The notes beneath the pieces were generated by a model. It saw only the letters and a list, made by a program, of their open reading frames with translations, had not been told where the DNA came from and ran no database searches. A stretch of DNA of 64,000 nt from Azospirillum rugosum (GTDB lineage Bacteria > Pseudomonadota > Alphaproteobacteria > Azospirillales > Azospirillaceae). Both the position numbers and the translations under genes were made by a program. The stretch lies in NCBI RefSeq assembly GCF_017876155.1, contig NZ_JAGINP010000012.1, forward strand, positions 1-64,000, in the 5' to 3' direction. This document shows, one piece after another, positions 42,049-50,469 of this stretch; the first letter of the stretch is position 1; every line of letters begins with the position of its first letter.

Positions 42049-42073
42049 GATAATGAGAATTACTCTTATTATC
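42049..42073 (-). promoter_or_regulatory. Fur-box-like palindrome upstream of the PepSY gene
   Basis: GATAAT-GAGAATTACTCTT-ATTATC reads nearly the same on both strands (20 of 24 paired positions, outer 6-base arms perfect), and resembles the Fur consensus GATAATGATAATCATTATC. It lies 36-60 bp upstream of the start codon, overlapping the likely promoter in a conspicuously AT-rich patch. Confidence 0.65.
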
Positions 42074-42102
42074 ATGGCGAAGGCGGCCATGGCACCCGCT
42101 AA

Positions 42103-42121
42103 ATGATAATGACTCGCATTT
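42103..42121 (-). promoter_or_regulatory. Second Fur-box-like site upstream of the PepSY gene
   Basis: AATGATAATGACTCGCATT has perfect AATG/CATT outer arms and contains the Fur-type ATGATAATGA core. Together with the stronger palindrome 30 bp downstream it forms a double site, as is common at tightly iron-repressed promoters. Confidence 0.5.
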
Positions 42122-42129
42122 TCGTTTCT

Positions 42130-42267
42130 CCCTCTCCCGCCCCGGGAGAGGGAAGGGGCCCACGAAGTGGGAAGGGTGAGGGTGCCGACAAGGATCAAAC
42201 CGCTGATCCTCGGTCGACCCTCACCCGGCGCCTTGCGGCGCCACCCTCTCCCGGGACGGGAGAGGGA
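42130..42267. repeat. Palindromic GAGAGGG repeat, paired copy with inner hairpins
   Basis: Left half CCCTCTCCCGCCCCGGGAGAGGG plus inner hairpin GGGCCCACGAAGTGGG, GGGTGAGGG; right half CCCTCACC plus inner hairpin GGCGCCTTGCGGCGCC and CCCTCTCCCGGGACGGGAGAGGG. The outer hairpins are the ...CCCGG variant shared with the 50.1-kb copy. Confidence 0.82.
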
Positions 42268-42337
42268 ATGAATGCAACGCCCCCGGCCGCAACCCCATTG
42301 CTCCCGCTGCCCAAATCCACTAGGATAAGAATCACAA

Positions 42338-42356
42338 ACGGGCGGAATCCGCCCGT
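42338..42356. terminator. Hairpin downstream of the TRAP permease gene
   Basis: ACGGGCGGA-A-TCCGCCCGT, perfect 9-base arms with a one-base centre, about 100 bp after the end of the minus-strand TRAP operon. There is no T-tract; a possible terminator of that operon. Confidence 0.4.
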
Positions 42357-42459
42357 GCGACATCACAGCAATTCATGTTTCACAGCGTTTCAAACGTCGC
42401 ACGGCGCGCGCCGGGAAGGCCCCGACGCGCGCCGCACGGCACCGCTTACAGGAAGCCGC

Positions 42460-44349
42460 TCACAGGAAACCGATGGACAGCCAGGGAATGGCGGCGACCA
42501 GGGCCAGCCCAACCATGAGTGCTGCCAGATAGCCCAGGATCGGCCGCATGCCCTCGTCCGGGCTGACGCGCCCGATGGCCGAGGCGACGTAGTAGCCGAC
42601 GCCGAAGGGCGGGGCGAACAGGCCCATGCCCATGGCGAGGATGACGACCATGGCGTACTGCACCTCGTGCACGCCCATCTGGCGAGCGATGGGGAACAGC
42701 AGCGGGCCGAACAGCACGATGGCGGGGATGCCCTCCAGCACGCTGCCCAGGATGATGAAGGCGACGATGGACACGGCCATGAAGGTGAAGGAGCCGCCCG
42801 GCAGGCCGGCCATGAACTGCGCGAGGTCGGTGGAGAAGCCCGACCGGGTCAGGCACCAGGCCATGCCGGTGGCCGTGCCGATGATCAGCAGGATGGCGCC
42901 GGACAGGGCTGCCGTCTCCACCAGCATCGGCACGACCCGCCGCCAGTCGAAGCGGCGGTAGACCATCAGCCCGACGGCGATGGAATAGATGATGCCGATG
43001 GTCGACACCTCGGTCGCGGTGGCGACGCCCTCCACCACCGCCGCGCGGATGACGAAGGGCAGGGCCAGCGCGGGCAGGGCGACCACAAGGCTGCGGCCCA
43101 GCTCCCGCCCGGTGGGGCGGCGGACGTGGGACAGGTCCTCCCCGCGGTAGCGGTACCAGACCACGACGCAGAGCATCGCGGCGAGCACGACGCCGGGCAG
43201 CAGGCCGCCTGTGAACAGCGCGGCGATGGACACGCCGGTGACGGAGCCGATGGTGATCAGGACGATGCTGGGCGGGATGGTCTCGGTCTGGGCGCCGGTG
43301 GCCGCCAGCAAGGCCACGAGGTCGCCGGGCTTGGCGCCGCGGGCCTTCATCTCCGGGAACAGCACCGGGGCCACCGCGGCCATGTCCGCCGCCTTGGCCC
43401 CGGAGATGCCGGAGACGAGGTACATGGCTCCGATCAGCACATAGGACAGGCCGCCGCGCACATGGCCCAGCAGGTTGGCCAACACCGCCACCATGGCCCG
43501 CGCCATGCCGGTCATCTCGATCAGCAGGCCGAGGAAGACGAACAGCGGCACCGACAGCAGGATCAGGTGCGACATGCCCTCGTCCATGCGGCCGACGACG
43601 ACCAGCAGCGGGACCTTCGTGGTCAAAGCGAGGTAACCGAAGCTGGCGAGGCCGAATGAGAAAGCGATGGGCACGCCTGCGAAGACGGTGCCCGCGACGA
43701 TGCCGACGAAGAAGATCAGCAGGTTGAGCTTGCCGAGCCCGGCCAGCGCCGGCTGCAGCAGGACGAAGGCGGCCATCAATGCCACGACCAGCGCCGCCGC
43801 TCCGGCCACCAGCCGCACGCTGCCGACCCGGCCCAGCCGGATCAGCGCCGTGGCGATCATCAGCCCCAGCCCGACCGGCAGGGCCCCGGCCCGGACCATG
43901 TTGGAGATCTCCAGTGCCGGCGTGACGATCTCGTACTCCTCGATCGCGAACTCCGCGGCCGGCCCGATGACCAGCAGCAGGAAGCCCAGCGCCGCCGCCA
44001 CGGCGAAGACGTCCAGGAAGGCCCGCGCGGCGGGCGGCGCCCAGCCGACGAAGGCGGTCATGCGCATGTGCTCGCCCCGGCGGAAGGCGACCACCGAGCC
44101 GAGCATGGCGAGCCACAGGAACAGGATGGAGGCCAGCTCGTCCGACCAGGTGATCGGGGTGTGGAGCACATAGCGCGCCACGATGCCGGAGAACAGCAGG
44201 ATGATCTCGGCGGCGACGAGCAGCGCCACCGGGATCTCCACGATCATGCCGAGTGCGGCGTCCAGGCGCGCCAGCGCGCCCGACCCGCCGCCCCGTGCGG
44301 AGGCGGCGTCGGCCGCTCCGCCGGGTTTGACATCGGCCAGGGTGCTCAC
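42460..44349 (-). CDS. TRAP transporter fused small and large membrane subunits (DctQ-DctM)
   Basis: 629 residues from GTG (GTGA overlap with the binding-protein stop). The first about 190 residues form a DctQ-type four-helix unit (ITWSDELASILFLWLAMLGSVVAFRRGEHM). The remainder is a DctM-type permease of twelve or so helices (GVPIAFSFGLASFGY; MYLVSGISGAKAADMAAVAPVL; ETIPPSIVLITIGSVTGVSIAALFTGGLLPG; GLFAPPFGVGYYVASA). Fusion of the two subunits is a known TRAP variant. With the DctP-type binding protein it should import a carboxylate driven by Na+ or H+, probably the sugar acid used by the upstream enzymes. Confidence 0.9.
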   Translation of the reverse strand: MSTLADVKPGGAADAASARGGGSGALARLDAALGMIVEIPVALLVAAEIILLFSGIVARYVLHTPITWSDELASILFLWLAMLGSVVAFRRGEHMRMTAFVGWAPPAARAFLDVFAVAAALGFLLLVIGPAAEFAIEEYEIVTPALEISNMVRAGALPVGLGLMIATALIRLGRVGSVRLVAGAAALVVALMAAFVLLQPALAGLGKLNLLIFFVGIVAGTVFAGVPIAFSFGLASFGYLALTTKVPLLVVVGRMDEGMSHLILLSVPLFVFLGLLIEMTGMARAMVAVLANLLGHVRGGLSYVLIGAMYLVSGISGAKAADMAAVAPVLFPEMKARGAKPGDLVALLAATGAQTETIPPSIVLITIGSVTGVSIAALFTGGLLPGVVLAAMLCVVVWYRYRGEDLSHVRRPTGRELGRSLVVALPALALPFVIRAAVVEGVATATEVSTIGIIYSIAVGLMVYRRFDWRRVVPMLVETAALSGAILLIIGTATGMAWCLTRSGFSTDLAQFMAGLPGGSFTFMAVSIVAFIILGSVLEGIPAIVLFGPLLFPIARQMGVHEVQYAMVVILAMGMGLFAPPFGVGYYVASAIGRVSPDEGMRPILGYLAALMVGLALVAAIPWLSIGFL

Positions 44350-45353
44350 GTCAGGGCGCCCACGGACTTCTCGAAGACGCCCCAGGCCTCGTCGCCGTAC
44401 TTGGCCTTCCACTCCTTGTAGAAGCCGGACTTGCGGAGTGCTGCCCGGAAGGGCTCCGGATCGGTCGTGTTGAAGACCAGCCCCTTCTGCGCCAGCGACG
44501 CCTGGAGCGCGCTGTTCAGCCCGGCGATGTCCTGGCGCTGCTGAAGGCCGCTCTCGTTGAAGCCGCGGCTGACGACCTCGCGCAGGTCGTCCGGCAGCGA
44601 CTTCCAGGCCCGGCCGTTCATGACGATCCACGACCCGTCCCAGACGTGGTTGGTCAGCGAGCAGTACTTCTGCACCTCGTAGAACTTGGCGGTGTCGGCA
44701 ACCACCAGTGGGTTCTCCTGCCCGTCGACCACGCCCGTTTGCAGGGCGGAGTAGACCTCGCCCAGGTTGATGCTGGCCGGCGCGCCGCCCAGCGCCTTGA
44801 AGAGCGAGACATAGACCGGGCTGACCGGCACGCGGATCTTGAAGTTGCCGAGATCCTCCGGCCCGTTGATCGGCTTGTTGCGCGTGGTGACCTGGCGGAA
44901 GCCGTTGTCCCAGATGCGCTCGAAGCTGTGCAGACCGACCTTGTCGAAACCCTTGCGGACATAAGAGCCAAGGTCGCCGTCCATGGCCTTCCACACGGCG
45001 TCGTAGTCCTTGAAGGCGAAGCCCATGCCGTTGATCGACGCCACCGGCACCAGCGTGGACAGGATCAGCCCGCCGGTGCTGAAGAACTCGATGCCGCCGG
45101 ACCGCACCTGGGCCAGCAGGTCGCTGTCGCCGCCCAACTGGCTGTTCGGGAAGACGGCGATGTCGACCCGGCCGTTGCTGTCCTTCTTGATCCGCTCCGC
45201 CGCCTCGACGGCGCGGACGTGCAGCGGGTGGGTGGCCGGGAAGCCGTGGCCGAACTTCCAGCTGAAGTCCGCCGCCCGTGCCCGCGACACGAACGGTCCC
45301 ATGGCCGCGACCGTGGCGGTGGCCGCCAGAAAAGTCCTGCGATTGACCAGCAT
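44346..45353 (-). CDS. TRAP transporter periplasmic binding protein (DctP family)
   Basis: 335 residues from MLVNRRTFLAA (GGGAGGAACG upstream). The signal has a twin-arginine look (NRRTFL) with cleavage near ARAADF. DctP fold features: FGHGFPATHPLHVRAVEAAERI, and the carboxylate-binding Arg in LGNFKIRVPVSPVYVSLFKALGGAP, then the helix INLGEVYSALQTGVVDGQENP. The conserved Arg indicates an organic acid ligand. It is encoded between a dehydrogenase gene and the fused membrane subunit, all in one minus-strand operon headed by a LysR gene. Confidence 0.9.
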   Translation of the reverse strand: MLVNRRTFLAATATVAAMGPFVSRARAADFSWKFGHGFPATHPLHVRAVEAAERIKKDSNGRVDIAVFPNSQLGGDSDLLAQVRSGGIEFFSTGGLILSTLVPVASINGMGFAFKDYDAVWKAMDGDLGSYVRKGFDKVGLHSFERIWDNGFRQVTTRNKPINGPEDLGNFKIRVPVSPVYVSLFKALGGAPASINLGEVYSALQTGVVDGQENPLVVADTAKFYEVQKYCSLTNHVWDGSWIVMNGRAWKSLPDDLREVVSRGFNESGLQQRQDIAGLNSALQASLAQKGLVFNTTDPEPFRAALRKSGFYKEWKAKYGDEAWGVFEKSVGALT

Positions 45354-45405
45354 CCTCGTTCCTCCCAATCGATGTTCTTCGTATCCGGGCACGCTTGCCC
45401 GTTCG

Positions 45406-46479
45406 TCAGCCCGGCCGCCGCCCGTGGAAGGCCGCGTCCAGGATTCCGCGGACGGCCTCCTCGGTCACCGGCCCCGGGTTGCTGCCGTCGTCGGTCTCAA
45501 CCGTGATTCGCGCCGCTTCGCCGATGGCGCTTTCGGAGAAGCCGACATCGGCCAGCCGCGTCGGCAGCCCGGCGGTCTTCATCACGTCGAAGATGGCGCC
45601 GCCGACCTCCGCCACGCCCATCGCTTCGGCGATCCGGCCCAGCGCCTCGGGTGCGAAGCGCGCGTTGTAGGCGGCGACGTGCGGCAGCACGAGCGCATGG
45701 GACAACCCGTGCGGCACGCCGTACGTTCCGCCCAGCACATGGGCGACGCCATGCTGCAGGGCAAAGCCGCCGGTCAGCGCGGCCCCGGCCAGATAGCCGC
45801 CGTACAGCAGGTCTCCGCGGGCCTCCAGGTCGTCGGGCTTGCGGGCGACGCGGGGCAGGGCGTCCATGATGACCCGCGCGCCCTCGACCGCCGCCTGCAC
45901 GATGACCGGGCTGGCCGTCGGCACATAGACGACGTCCACGCAGTGGGCCAGCGCGTTCATGGCGCTGGCCGCACTCACGTCCAGCGGCAGGGACGCCGAC
46001 AGCGCCGGGTCGTAGACCACGGTGCTGGCCAGCATGCGCAGGCTCTTGTGCATGCGCTTCACGCCGTCGATGGTGATGCCGCAGAAGCCGGTCATCTCCG
46101 ACCCGGAGTAGGTGGTCGGCACCGCGATGACCGGCACGGCCAGCTCCAGCGCGATGGCTTTGCCGAGCCCGATGGAGGCGCCGCCGCCGACGCTCACGAG
46201 GCAGTCGGCGCCCATCTCCTTCGCCCGCGCCTGGCCGCGCCGGGCCAGCTCGATGGGCACCTGGGAGACGGCCTCGGGCAGCAGGCCGATGCAGCGGTCG
46301 CCCAACTGGGCGACGATCCGCTCCGCCATGCCGCTGCGGCCGGGGGTGGAGACGACCAGCGCGCGCCGCGCGCCCAGCCGGTCGACCTCCTCCGCGATCC
46401 GCTCCGACGTGCCCGCGCCGAAGACCACGCGCGGCGGCACGGCGTTGTAGACGTCACCGGGGGTGCTGAAAGTGCGCAT
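45406..46479 (-). CDS. Iron-containing alcohol dehydrogenase, maleylacetate-reductase-like
   Basis: 357 residues. The NAD-binding loop VSVGGGASIGLGKAIAL, the PTTYSGSEMT segment and the metal-site histidines (ALAHCVDVVY, LQHGVAHVLGGTYGVPHGLSHALVLPHV) define the Fe-ADH superfamily, and the last segment is the maleylacetate-reductase signature. In an aromatic pathway it would reduce maleylacetate. Here the neighbours (TRAP importer, sugar-acid dehydratase, aldolase) fit better with reduction of a short aldehyde or oxo-acid, so the annotation stays at family level. It starts 8 bp after the dehydratase stop. Confidence 0.84.
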   Translation of the reverse strand: MRTFSTPGDVYNAVPPRVVFGAGTSERIAEEVDRLGARRALVVSTPGRSGMAERIVAQLGDRCIGLLPEAVSQVPIELARRGQARAKEMGADCLVSVGGGASIGLGKAIALELAVPVIAVPTTYSGSEMTGFCGITIDGVKRMHKSLRMLASTVVYDPALSASLPLDVSAASAMNALAHCVDVVYVPTASPVIVQAAVEGARVIMDALPRVARKPDDLEARGDLLYGGYLAGAALTGGFALQHGVAHVLGGTYGVPHGLSHALVLPHVAAYNARFAPEALGRIAEAMGVAEVGGAIFDVMKTAGLPTRLADVGFSESAIGEAARITVETDDGSNPGPVTEEAVRGILDAAFHGRRPG

Positions 46480-46487
46480 TCTTCTTC

Positions 46488-47717
46488 TCACCAATCGACA
46501 ATGGTGCCGTCTTCCAGCACGGCGGACATCGCGTGCATGACCTCGGGCTTGAAGGGGTGCTTGGCGGCTTCGGCCTCGTTCACCTCGATGCCGAAGCCGG
46601 GAAGCTCGGGCACCTCCCAGGCGCTGCCGACGCGGCGGATGGGGGTCTGCACCACGTCGTCGTACCAGGGCACGGCGCCGCTCATCTCCTCCTGGATCAC
46701 GAAGTTCGGGGTGGAGACGTCGAAGTGCAGGGCCGCCACGCCGGCCAGCGGGCCGTTGGGGTTGTGCGGGGCGATGCCGATCAGGGCCGCCTCCGCCGCC
46801 GCGGCGATGCGCTTGCCCTCCAGCAGGCCGCCGGTGTGGTTCAGGTCCGGCTGGGCGATGTGCAGGGCGCGCTGGTTGAAGACGGGCTGGAACTCCTTGA
46901 TGCCGACCAGCCGCTCGCCCGACGCGATGGGGCATTCGGCCTTCTCGGCGATGATGCGCAGCGCCTCCGTGTCGCCGGGCTGCACCGGCTCCTCGCAGAA
47001 CATCGGGCGGTAGGGCTCTAGCTCGCGGATGAAGCCCATGGCTGCGGCGATGGAGCCCGGCCGGCCGTGGAAGTCGATCATGATGTCCACGCCGTCGCCC
47101 ACCGTGGTGCGCAGCGCTTCCATCATCTTGCCGACATGGCGCTGCGCCGGGATGGGGGACGTGTGCGCGCCATAGGGGATGAAGACCACCTTCAGCGCGT
47201 CATAGCCCTTCTCCACCACCGCCGCGGCGCGCTCCTTCAGGGAGCCGACGTCGAAGGTCTCGTAGACCGACTTCATCTCGCCGAGGCCGAGGTGCGTGTA
47301 GACGCGCACCCGGTCGCGCACCTTGCCGCCGAGCAGGCGCCACACCGGCAGGCCGACGCTCTTGCCGAAGATATCCCACAGCGCGTGCTCGATGCCGCTG
47401 ATGGCGGTCACCCCGACCATGCCGAGGTTGTAATAGCTGAACTTGTTCATGGCGCGGACGCACTGCTCGATGTCGCGCGGGTCGCGGCCCAGCAGCATCG
47501 GCTCCAGGTCCTCCACGGCGCCGGTGACGGCGCGGGTCTTCCAGTTCAGGCTCGCCTCGCCCCAGCCATACAGGCCGGGCTGGTCGGTCAGCACCTTCAC
47601 GAAGATCCAGTTGCGCATCTCGGCGTTGACCACGACCGTCTTCACGCCGGTGATCTTGATCGGCGTGCCGGTGGTCCGCCGGGCGATGTCTTCGTTGTCC
47701 CGGATCATGAAACTCAT
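46488..47717 (-). CDS. Enolase-superfamily sugar-acid dehydratase (galactonate-dehydratase-like)
   Basis: 409 residues of the mandelate-racemase/galactonate-dehydratase group. Mg and acid/base residues: IDFHGRPG (Asp and His), FCEEPVQPGD (Glu), ASGERL (Glu) and APHNPNGP (His). DFHGR is as in DgoD-type dehydratases. It should convert an aldonic or uronic acid to a 2-keto-3-deoxy acid. HpaI-type aldolase and hydroxyacid dehydrogenase genes nearby provide a route onward. Two start codons three codons apart are possible; AAGGAG is two bases before the first and eleven before the second. The exact sugar acid is not predictable. Confidence 0.86.
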   Translation of the reverse strand: MSFMIRDNEDIARRTTGTPIKITGVKTVVVNAEMRNWIFVKVLTDQPGLYGWGEASLNWKTRAVTGAVEDLEPMLLGRDPRDIEQCVRAMNKFSYYNLGMVGVTAISGIEHALWDIFGKSVGLPVWRLLGGKVRDRVRVYTHLGLGEMKSVYETFDVGSLKERAAAVVEKGYDALKVVFIPYGAHTSPIPAQRHVGKMMEALRTTVGDGVDIMIDFHGRPGSIAAAMGFIRELEPYRPMFCEEPVQPGDTEALRIIAEKAECPIASGERLVGIKEFQPVFNQRALHIAQPDLNHTGGLLEGKRIAAAAEAALIGIAPHNPNGPLAGVAALHFDVSTPNFVIQEEMSGAVPWYDDVVQTPIRRVGSAWEVPELPGFGIEVNEAEAAKHPFKPEVMHAMSAVLEDGTIVDW

Positions 47718-47723
47718 TGCTCC

Positions 47724-48707
47724 TTAGGCGTTTTGGGAGGGCGCGCGGACCACGTTCACCAGCGGCTCGCCGGCCCGCAGCCGGTCGATGTTCTGCGCGA
47801 TGAAGGCGTAGCGCCGCTCGGGCAGGCTGCTCGTCCAGGCCGACGAGTGCGGCGTGCAGAAGGCGTTGGGAAGTTCCTCGAACCGGAAGCGCGACGGCGG
47901 AACGCGGTCGTCGCTGCCGGTGGGGTAGCCGTACCAGACGTCCAGAAAGGCCCCGGCGATGGTCCGCCGCGACAGGGCGTCGTAGAGCGCCGCCTCGTCC
48001 ACGATCGGCGCGCGGGAGACGTTGATGAGCACGGCCGAGGGCTTCATGGCCCGAAACTGGTCGGCGCCGATCAGCCCGCGCGTCTGCTCCGTCAGCGGGC
48101 AGGACACGACCAGGAAGTCGGCGTCGGCCAGCAACTCCGGCAGGCCGGAGGGGGGCAGCACCGCGTCGGCCAGATCGCCGGGGGCGGACGGCATGGCGTC
48201 CAGCGCGATCACGCGCATGCCGAAGGCGCGGGCGCGCCGGGCGATGGTCCGGCCGATGCGGCCAAAGCCGATCAGCCCCAGCGTCTTGCCATAAATCTCG
48301 CCATGCGGCACGCGCGCCCGGTAGACGTCCGGCCAGCGGTCCGTGGAGAAGGAGCCGCGCAGCTCGTCCAGCCGGATCTCCCATTGCAGCATGGCCGCGA
48401 GGACGAATTCGGCGATGGGGATCTCATGCTCGAAGACGTTGCAGACCGTGCAGCCGGCCGGCAGCGACGCCATGTCGATGCCGTCCAGCCCGGCGCCGGG
48501 GACATGCAGCAGCCGGAAGGCCGGAGCCGGCCCGTCCTTGCGGGCGAAGCGCAGGGACACGACGATATCGTCACGGCCAATTGCGCTGTCGAACTCCGAC
48601 GAAGAAGCCGCTTCGCGCGGCAGCGCGACGATCTCGCAGGGAGTCTTCAGAAAGGCCGCCAGTTTTTCTTTGTGATGGGCCGCCTCGCCGATCATGAACA
48701 CTTTCAT
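47724..48707 (-). CDS. D-2-hydroxyacid dehydrogenase
   Basis: 327 residues from MKVFMIG; the ATG two codons earlier is only three bases from GGAGG, whereas this one is nine, so it is preferred. Features: Rossmann motif GFGRIGR near 150, catalytic Arg in INVSRAPIVDEAAL, Glu region, and catalytic His in FCTPHSSAW. It interconverts a 2-oxo acid and a D-2-hydroxy acid with NAD(P)H, e.g. glyoxylate or hydroxypyruvate reductase-type chemistry. First structural gene downstream of the LysR gene; a candidate LysR operator lies about 75 bp upstream. Confidence 0.87.
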   Translation of the reverse strand: MKVFMIGEAAHHKEKLAAFLKTPCEIVALPREAASSSEFDSAIGRDDIVVSLRFARKDGPAPAFRLLHVPGAGLDGIDMASLPAGCTVCNVFEHEIPIAEFVLAAMLQWEIRLDELRGSFSTDRWPDVYRARVPHGEIYGKTLGLIGFGRIGRTIARRARAFGMRVIALDAMPSAPGDLADAVLPPSGLPELLADADFLVVSCPLTEQTRGLIGADQFRAMKPSAVLINVSRAPIVDEAALYDALSRRTIAGAFLDVWYGYPTGSDDRVPPSRFRFEELPNAFCTPHSSAWTSSLPERRYAFIAQNIDRLRAGEPLVNVVRAPSQNA

Positions 48708-48781
48708 GGGCATTATCCTCCGCGGCGCAGACGATAGGATAAGCCAACTAAGTAGGTCCAACGATTTAAAATGATTGATTG

Positions 48782-48796
48782 ATAAGAGGTTCTTAT
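48782..48796 (-). promoter_or_regulatory. Candidate LysR operator upstream of the sugar-acid operon
   Basis: ATAAGA-GGT-TCTTAT is a perfect inverted repeat in the short gap between the LysR gene and the dehydrogenase gene. The same core (GAACCTC, TTATC) recurs just upstream of the LysR start, so both are probably bound by the encoded regulator. The gap is AT-rich and holds the operon promoter. Confidence 0.6.
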
Positions 48797-48821
48797 TAGA
48801 GCGCTTTGCGTGAGCAACCTA

Positions 48822-49712
48822 TCACTGCAGCCCTTCGCCGACCGCGGTCGCCACGTCCAGGAAGGTGCGGATTGCCGGCGACGTCTCGTCGCTGGGGTAA
48901 GCGACGCCAAGGGTCAGGTAGGGGGCCGGCCCCTCAAGCGGGCGGTAGGTCACGCCCGGGCGGTCGAATTGCTGAAGGCGCGACGCGATGAGCCCGATGC
49001 CGAAGTCCGCGGCGGCCAGCGCGATGATCGACTGGGCCGGGGAGGATTCCAGGATCACCTCCGGGCTGAAGCCCGCCTGCTGGCACAGCGTGATGATCTC
49101 GTCGTACAGACGCGGCCCGATCACGCGCGGGAAGATGATGAAGCGCTCCTTCGATAGGTCCTCCAGCCGCAGGCTGGGGCGGGAGGCCAGATGGTTGCGG
49201 TCGGACAGCACGACGTTGAACCGCATGCGGGCGATCGGGTGCGAGGACAGCGACTGGTCGTCCAGCGGCGGGTGGAAGATGCCGACGTCGATGGTTCCCG
49301 ACCGCAGCGCCGCCTCCTGCTCCGCCGTCGTCATGACGTGGACGTTGACGCCAACGTTGGGCAACTCGGTCCGGAACTGGTGCATGATCTCCGGGAAGAT
49401 GATGTAGAGCGCCGGGGCGGTGACCCCGACGGACAGCTGCCCGATCTCGCCCCGGTCGGTCTGGCGGGCGAGGAGGGCCGCATGCTCCATCTGCCGCAGG
49501 ATCTTCCGCGCCTCATTGAGGAACATCTCCCCTGCACGCGTCAGGGAGACGCGCCGCTTGTTCCGGTGGACCAGCTGCACCTGCAACTCGGCCTCCAGCT
49601 GCTGCAGTTGCTGGCTAAGGGCCGGCTGCGTGATGTGGCACCGCGCCGCCGCGCGATGAAAATGCAGCTCTTCGGAGAGCGCGATGAAGGATTGGAGGCG
49701 CCGACGATCCAT
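48822..49712 (-). CDS. LysR-family transcriptional regulator of the sugar-acid operon
   Basis: 296 residues. The N-terminal winged helix-turn-helix (about 1-60: LQSFIALSEELHFHRAAARCHITQPALSQQLQQLEAEL in order) and an effector-binding domain (about 90-290) with the usual periplasmic-binding-like fold. It is transcribed toward the dehydrogenase/dehydratase/TRAP genes. Matching palindromes overlap its own ribosome-binding site and lie before the next gene, consistent with autorepression plus activation of the operon. The inducer is probably a pathway acid (inference). Confidence 0.9.
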   Translation of the reverse strand: MDRRRLQSFIALSEELHFHRAAARCHITQPALSQQLQQLEAELQVQLVHRNKRRVSLTRAGEMFLNEARKILRQMEHAALLARQTDRGEIGQLSVGVTAPALYIIFPEIMHQFRTELPNVGVNVHVMTTAEQEAALRSGTIDVGIFHPPLDDQSLSSHPIARMRFNVVLSDRNHLASRPSLRLEDLSKERFIIFPRVIGPRLYDEIITLCQQAGFSPEVILESSPAQSIIALAAADFGIGLIASRLQQFDRPGVTYRPLEGPAPYLTLGVAYPSDETSPAIRTFLDVATAVGEGLQ

Positions 49713-49720
49713 GCCCCAGT

Positions 49721-49737
49721 GATAGAACCTCCTTATC
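49721..49737 (-). promoter_or_regulatory. Candidate LysR autoregulatory site
   Basis: On the minus strand GATAAGGAGGTTCTATC, an imperfect palindrome that shares its core with the site before the dehydrogenase gene. It contains AGGAGG, the likely Shine-Dalgarno sequence of the LysR gene, about 15 bases from the start; binding here would block LysR translation or transcription. Confidence 0.5.
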
Positions 49738-49846
49738 AGAAGCTCAAGGCCGGGTCTCCAATGGTGGAAAACGCACCACCTTCGTGCGTGCGCCGTTCGC
49801 TGCATCGTTCTTATTGATGGCGTGATCGGCGGACCCAGCAGCCAAG

Positions 49847-49999
49847 ATGGATGCGCGAATTCCACAAGGCTCCGCAGGCCAGGGTAAAGCCGAAGGTGCG
49901 CCGCGCTCTCCTCTGTCCTGTAAGGACCCCGGCCGCCCGCTGACCGCCGAGGTCGCCTGGGTCCGCTTCGAGGAGGACACGTCGGCCCTGAGCAACTGA
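49847..49999 (+). CDS. Possible small protein or gene remnant, 50 codons
   Basis: An ATG-initiated frame ends LTAEVAWVRFEEDTSALSN-stop, and this last part has third-position GC bias and a protein-like look. No good ribosome-binding site precedes it and the N-terminal half is low in structure, so it may be the decayed 3' end of a former gene rather than an active one. No family is recognised. Confidence 0.2.
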   Translation: MDARIPQGSAGQGKAEGAPRSPLSCKDPGRPLTAEVAWVRFEEDTSALSN

Positions 50000-50077
50000 G
50001 GTCCCGACCAAGCAATGCCCGAGACGCGCGCATGGCTGCCGCAGGAATGCGGCGGCCGTCGGCGTTTGGCGTCAAAT

Positions 50078-50217
50078 CCCTCTCCCGCCTCGGGAGAGGG
50101 GGGCCGCGAAGCGGCCGGGTGAGGGTGCCGCCGAGAATCAGCGCGTTCTCCGTGAACACCCCTCACCCTCCCGCCGCTTCGCGGCGGGTCCCTCCCTCTC
50201 CCGGGGCGGGAGAGGGA
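50078..50217. repeat. Palindromic GAGAGGG repeat, paired copy with inner hairpins
   Basis: Left half CCCTCTCCCGCCTCGGGAGAGGG plus inner hairpin GGCCGCGAAGCGGCC; right half CCCTCACCC plus inner hairpin CCGCCGCTTCGCGGCGG and CCCTCTCCCGGGGCGGGAGAGGG. The inner hairpins differ from those of other copies, showing a modular build. Confidence 0.82.
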
Positions 50218-50469
50218 ATCGAATGCCGATCGCCCATCAAACCATACCCCTTGTCGGACGGTTGGGGCTTCCCATACACTGCCGATGCGGGCGCCGCTGA
50301 CGACGGCGATGCACCAGCCCGTCTCGGGTCCCGACGAGCCCGAGCGTCGTTTTCACGACCACCGAGTTCCAGGCCCGATCGGGCCGCCATGCGCCATGTC
50401 CGGATGCGCGCAGACTCGTCGTCGCAATCCCCCAAAGAAACGTCTCAACCCATGGGAGGGTATGCCCTC

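Larger units (their letters stand above)
42014..42459. other. Intergenic region: Fur-like sites, paired repeat, hairpin
   Basis: No gene is supported. From left to right it holds the Fur-like sites, a palindromic repeat, and a hairpin plus GC-rich tail after the TRAP permease gene. The AT-rich patch around 42045-42120 stands out from the rest. Confidence 0.6.
49713..50469. other. Long intergenic region between LysR and aldolase genes
   Basis: 757 bp without a confident gene. It contains the LysR promoter and operator, one possible 50-codon frame, a paired palindromic repeat, and the upstream region of the aldolase gene. The right end (50300-50450) is unremarkable. Confidence 0.6.

Noticed and set aside
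42370-42400. Possible third IclR-type half-site (CGTTTCAAACG) near the TRAP operon end
   Set aside because: Only one arm matches, it lies downstream of the minus-strand operon rather than at a promoter, and the ATTTAAAACG tail is missing.
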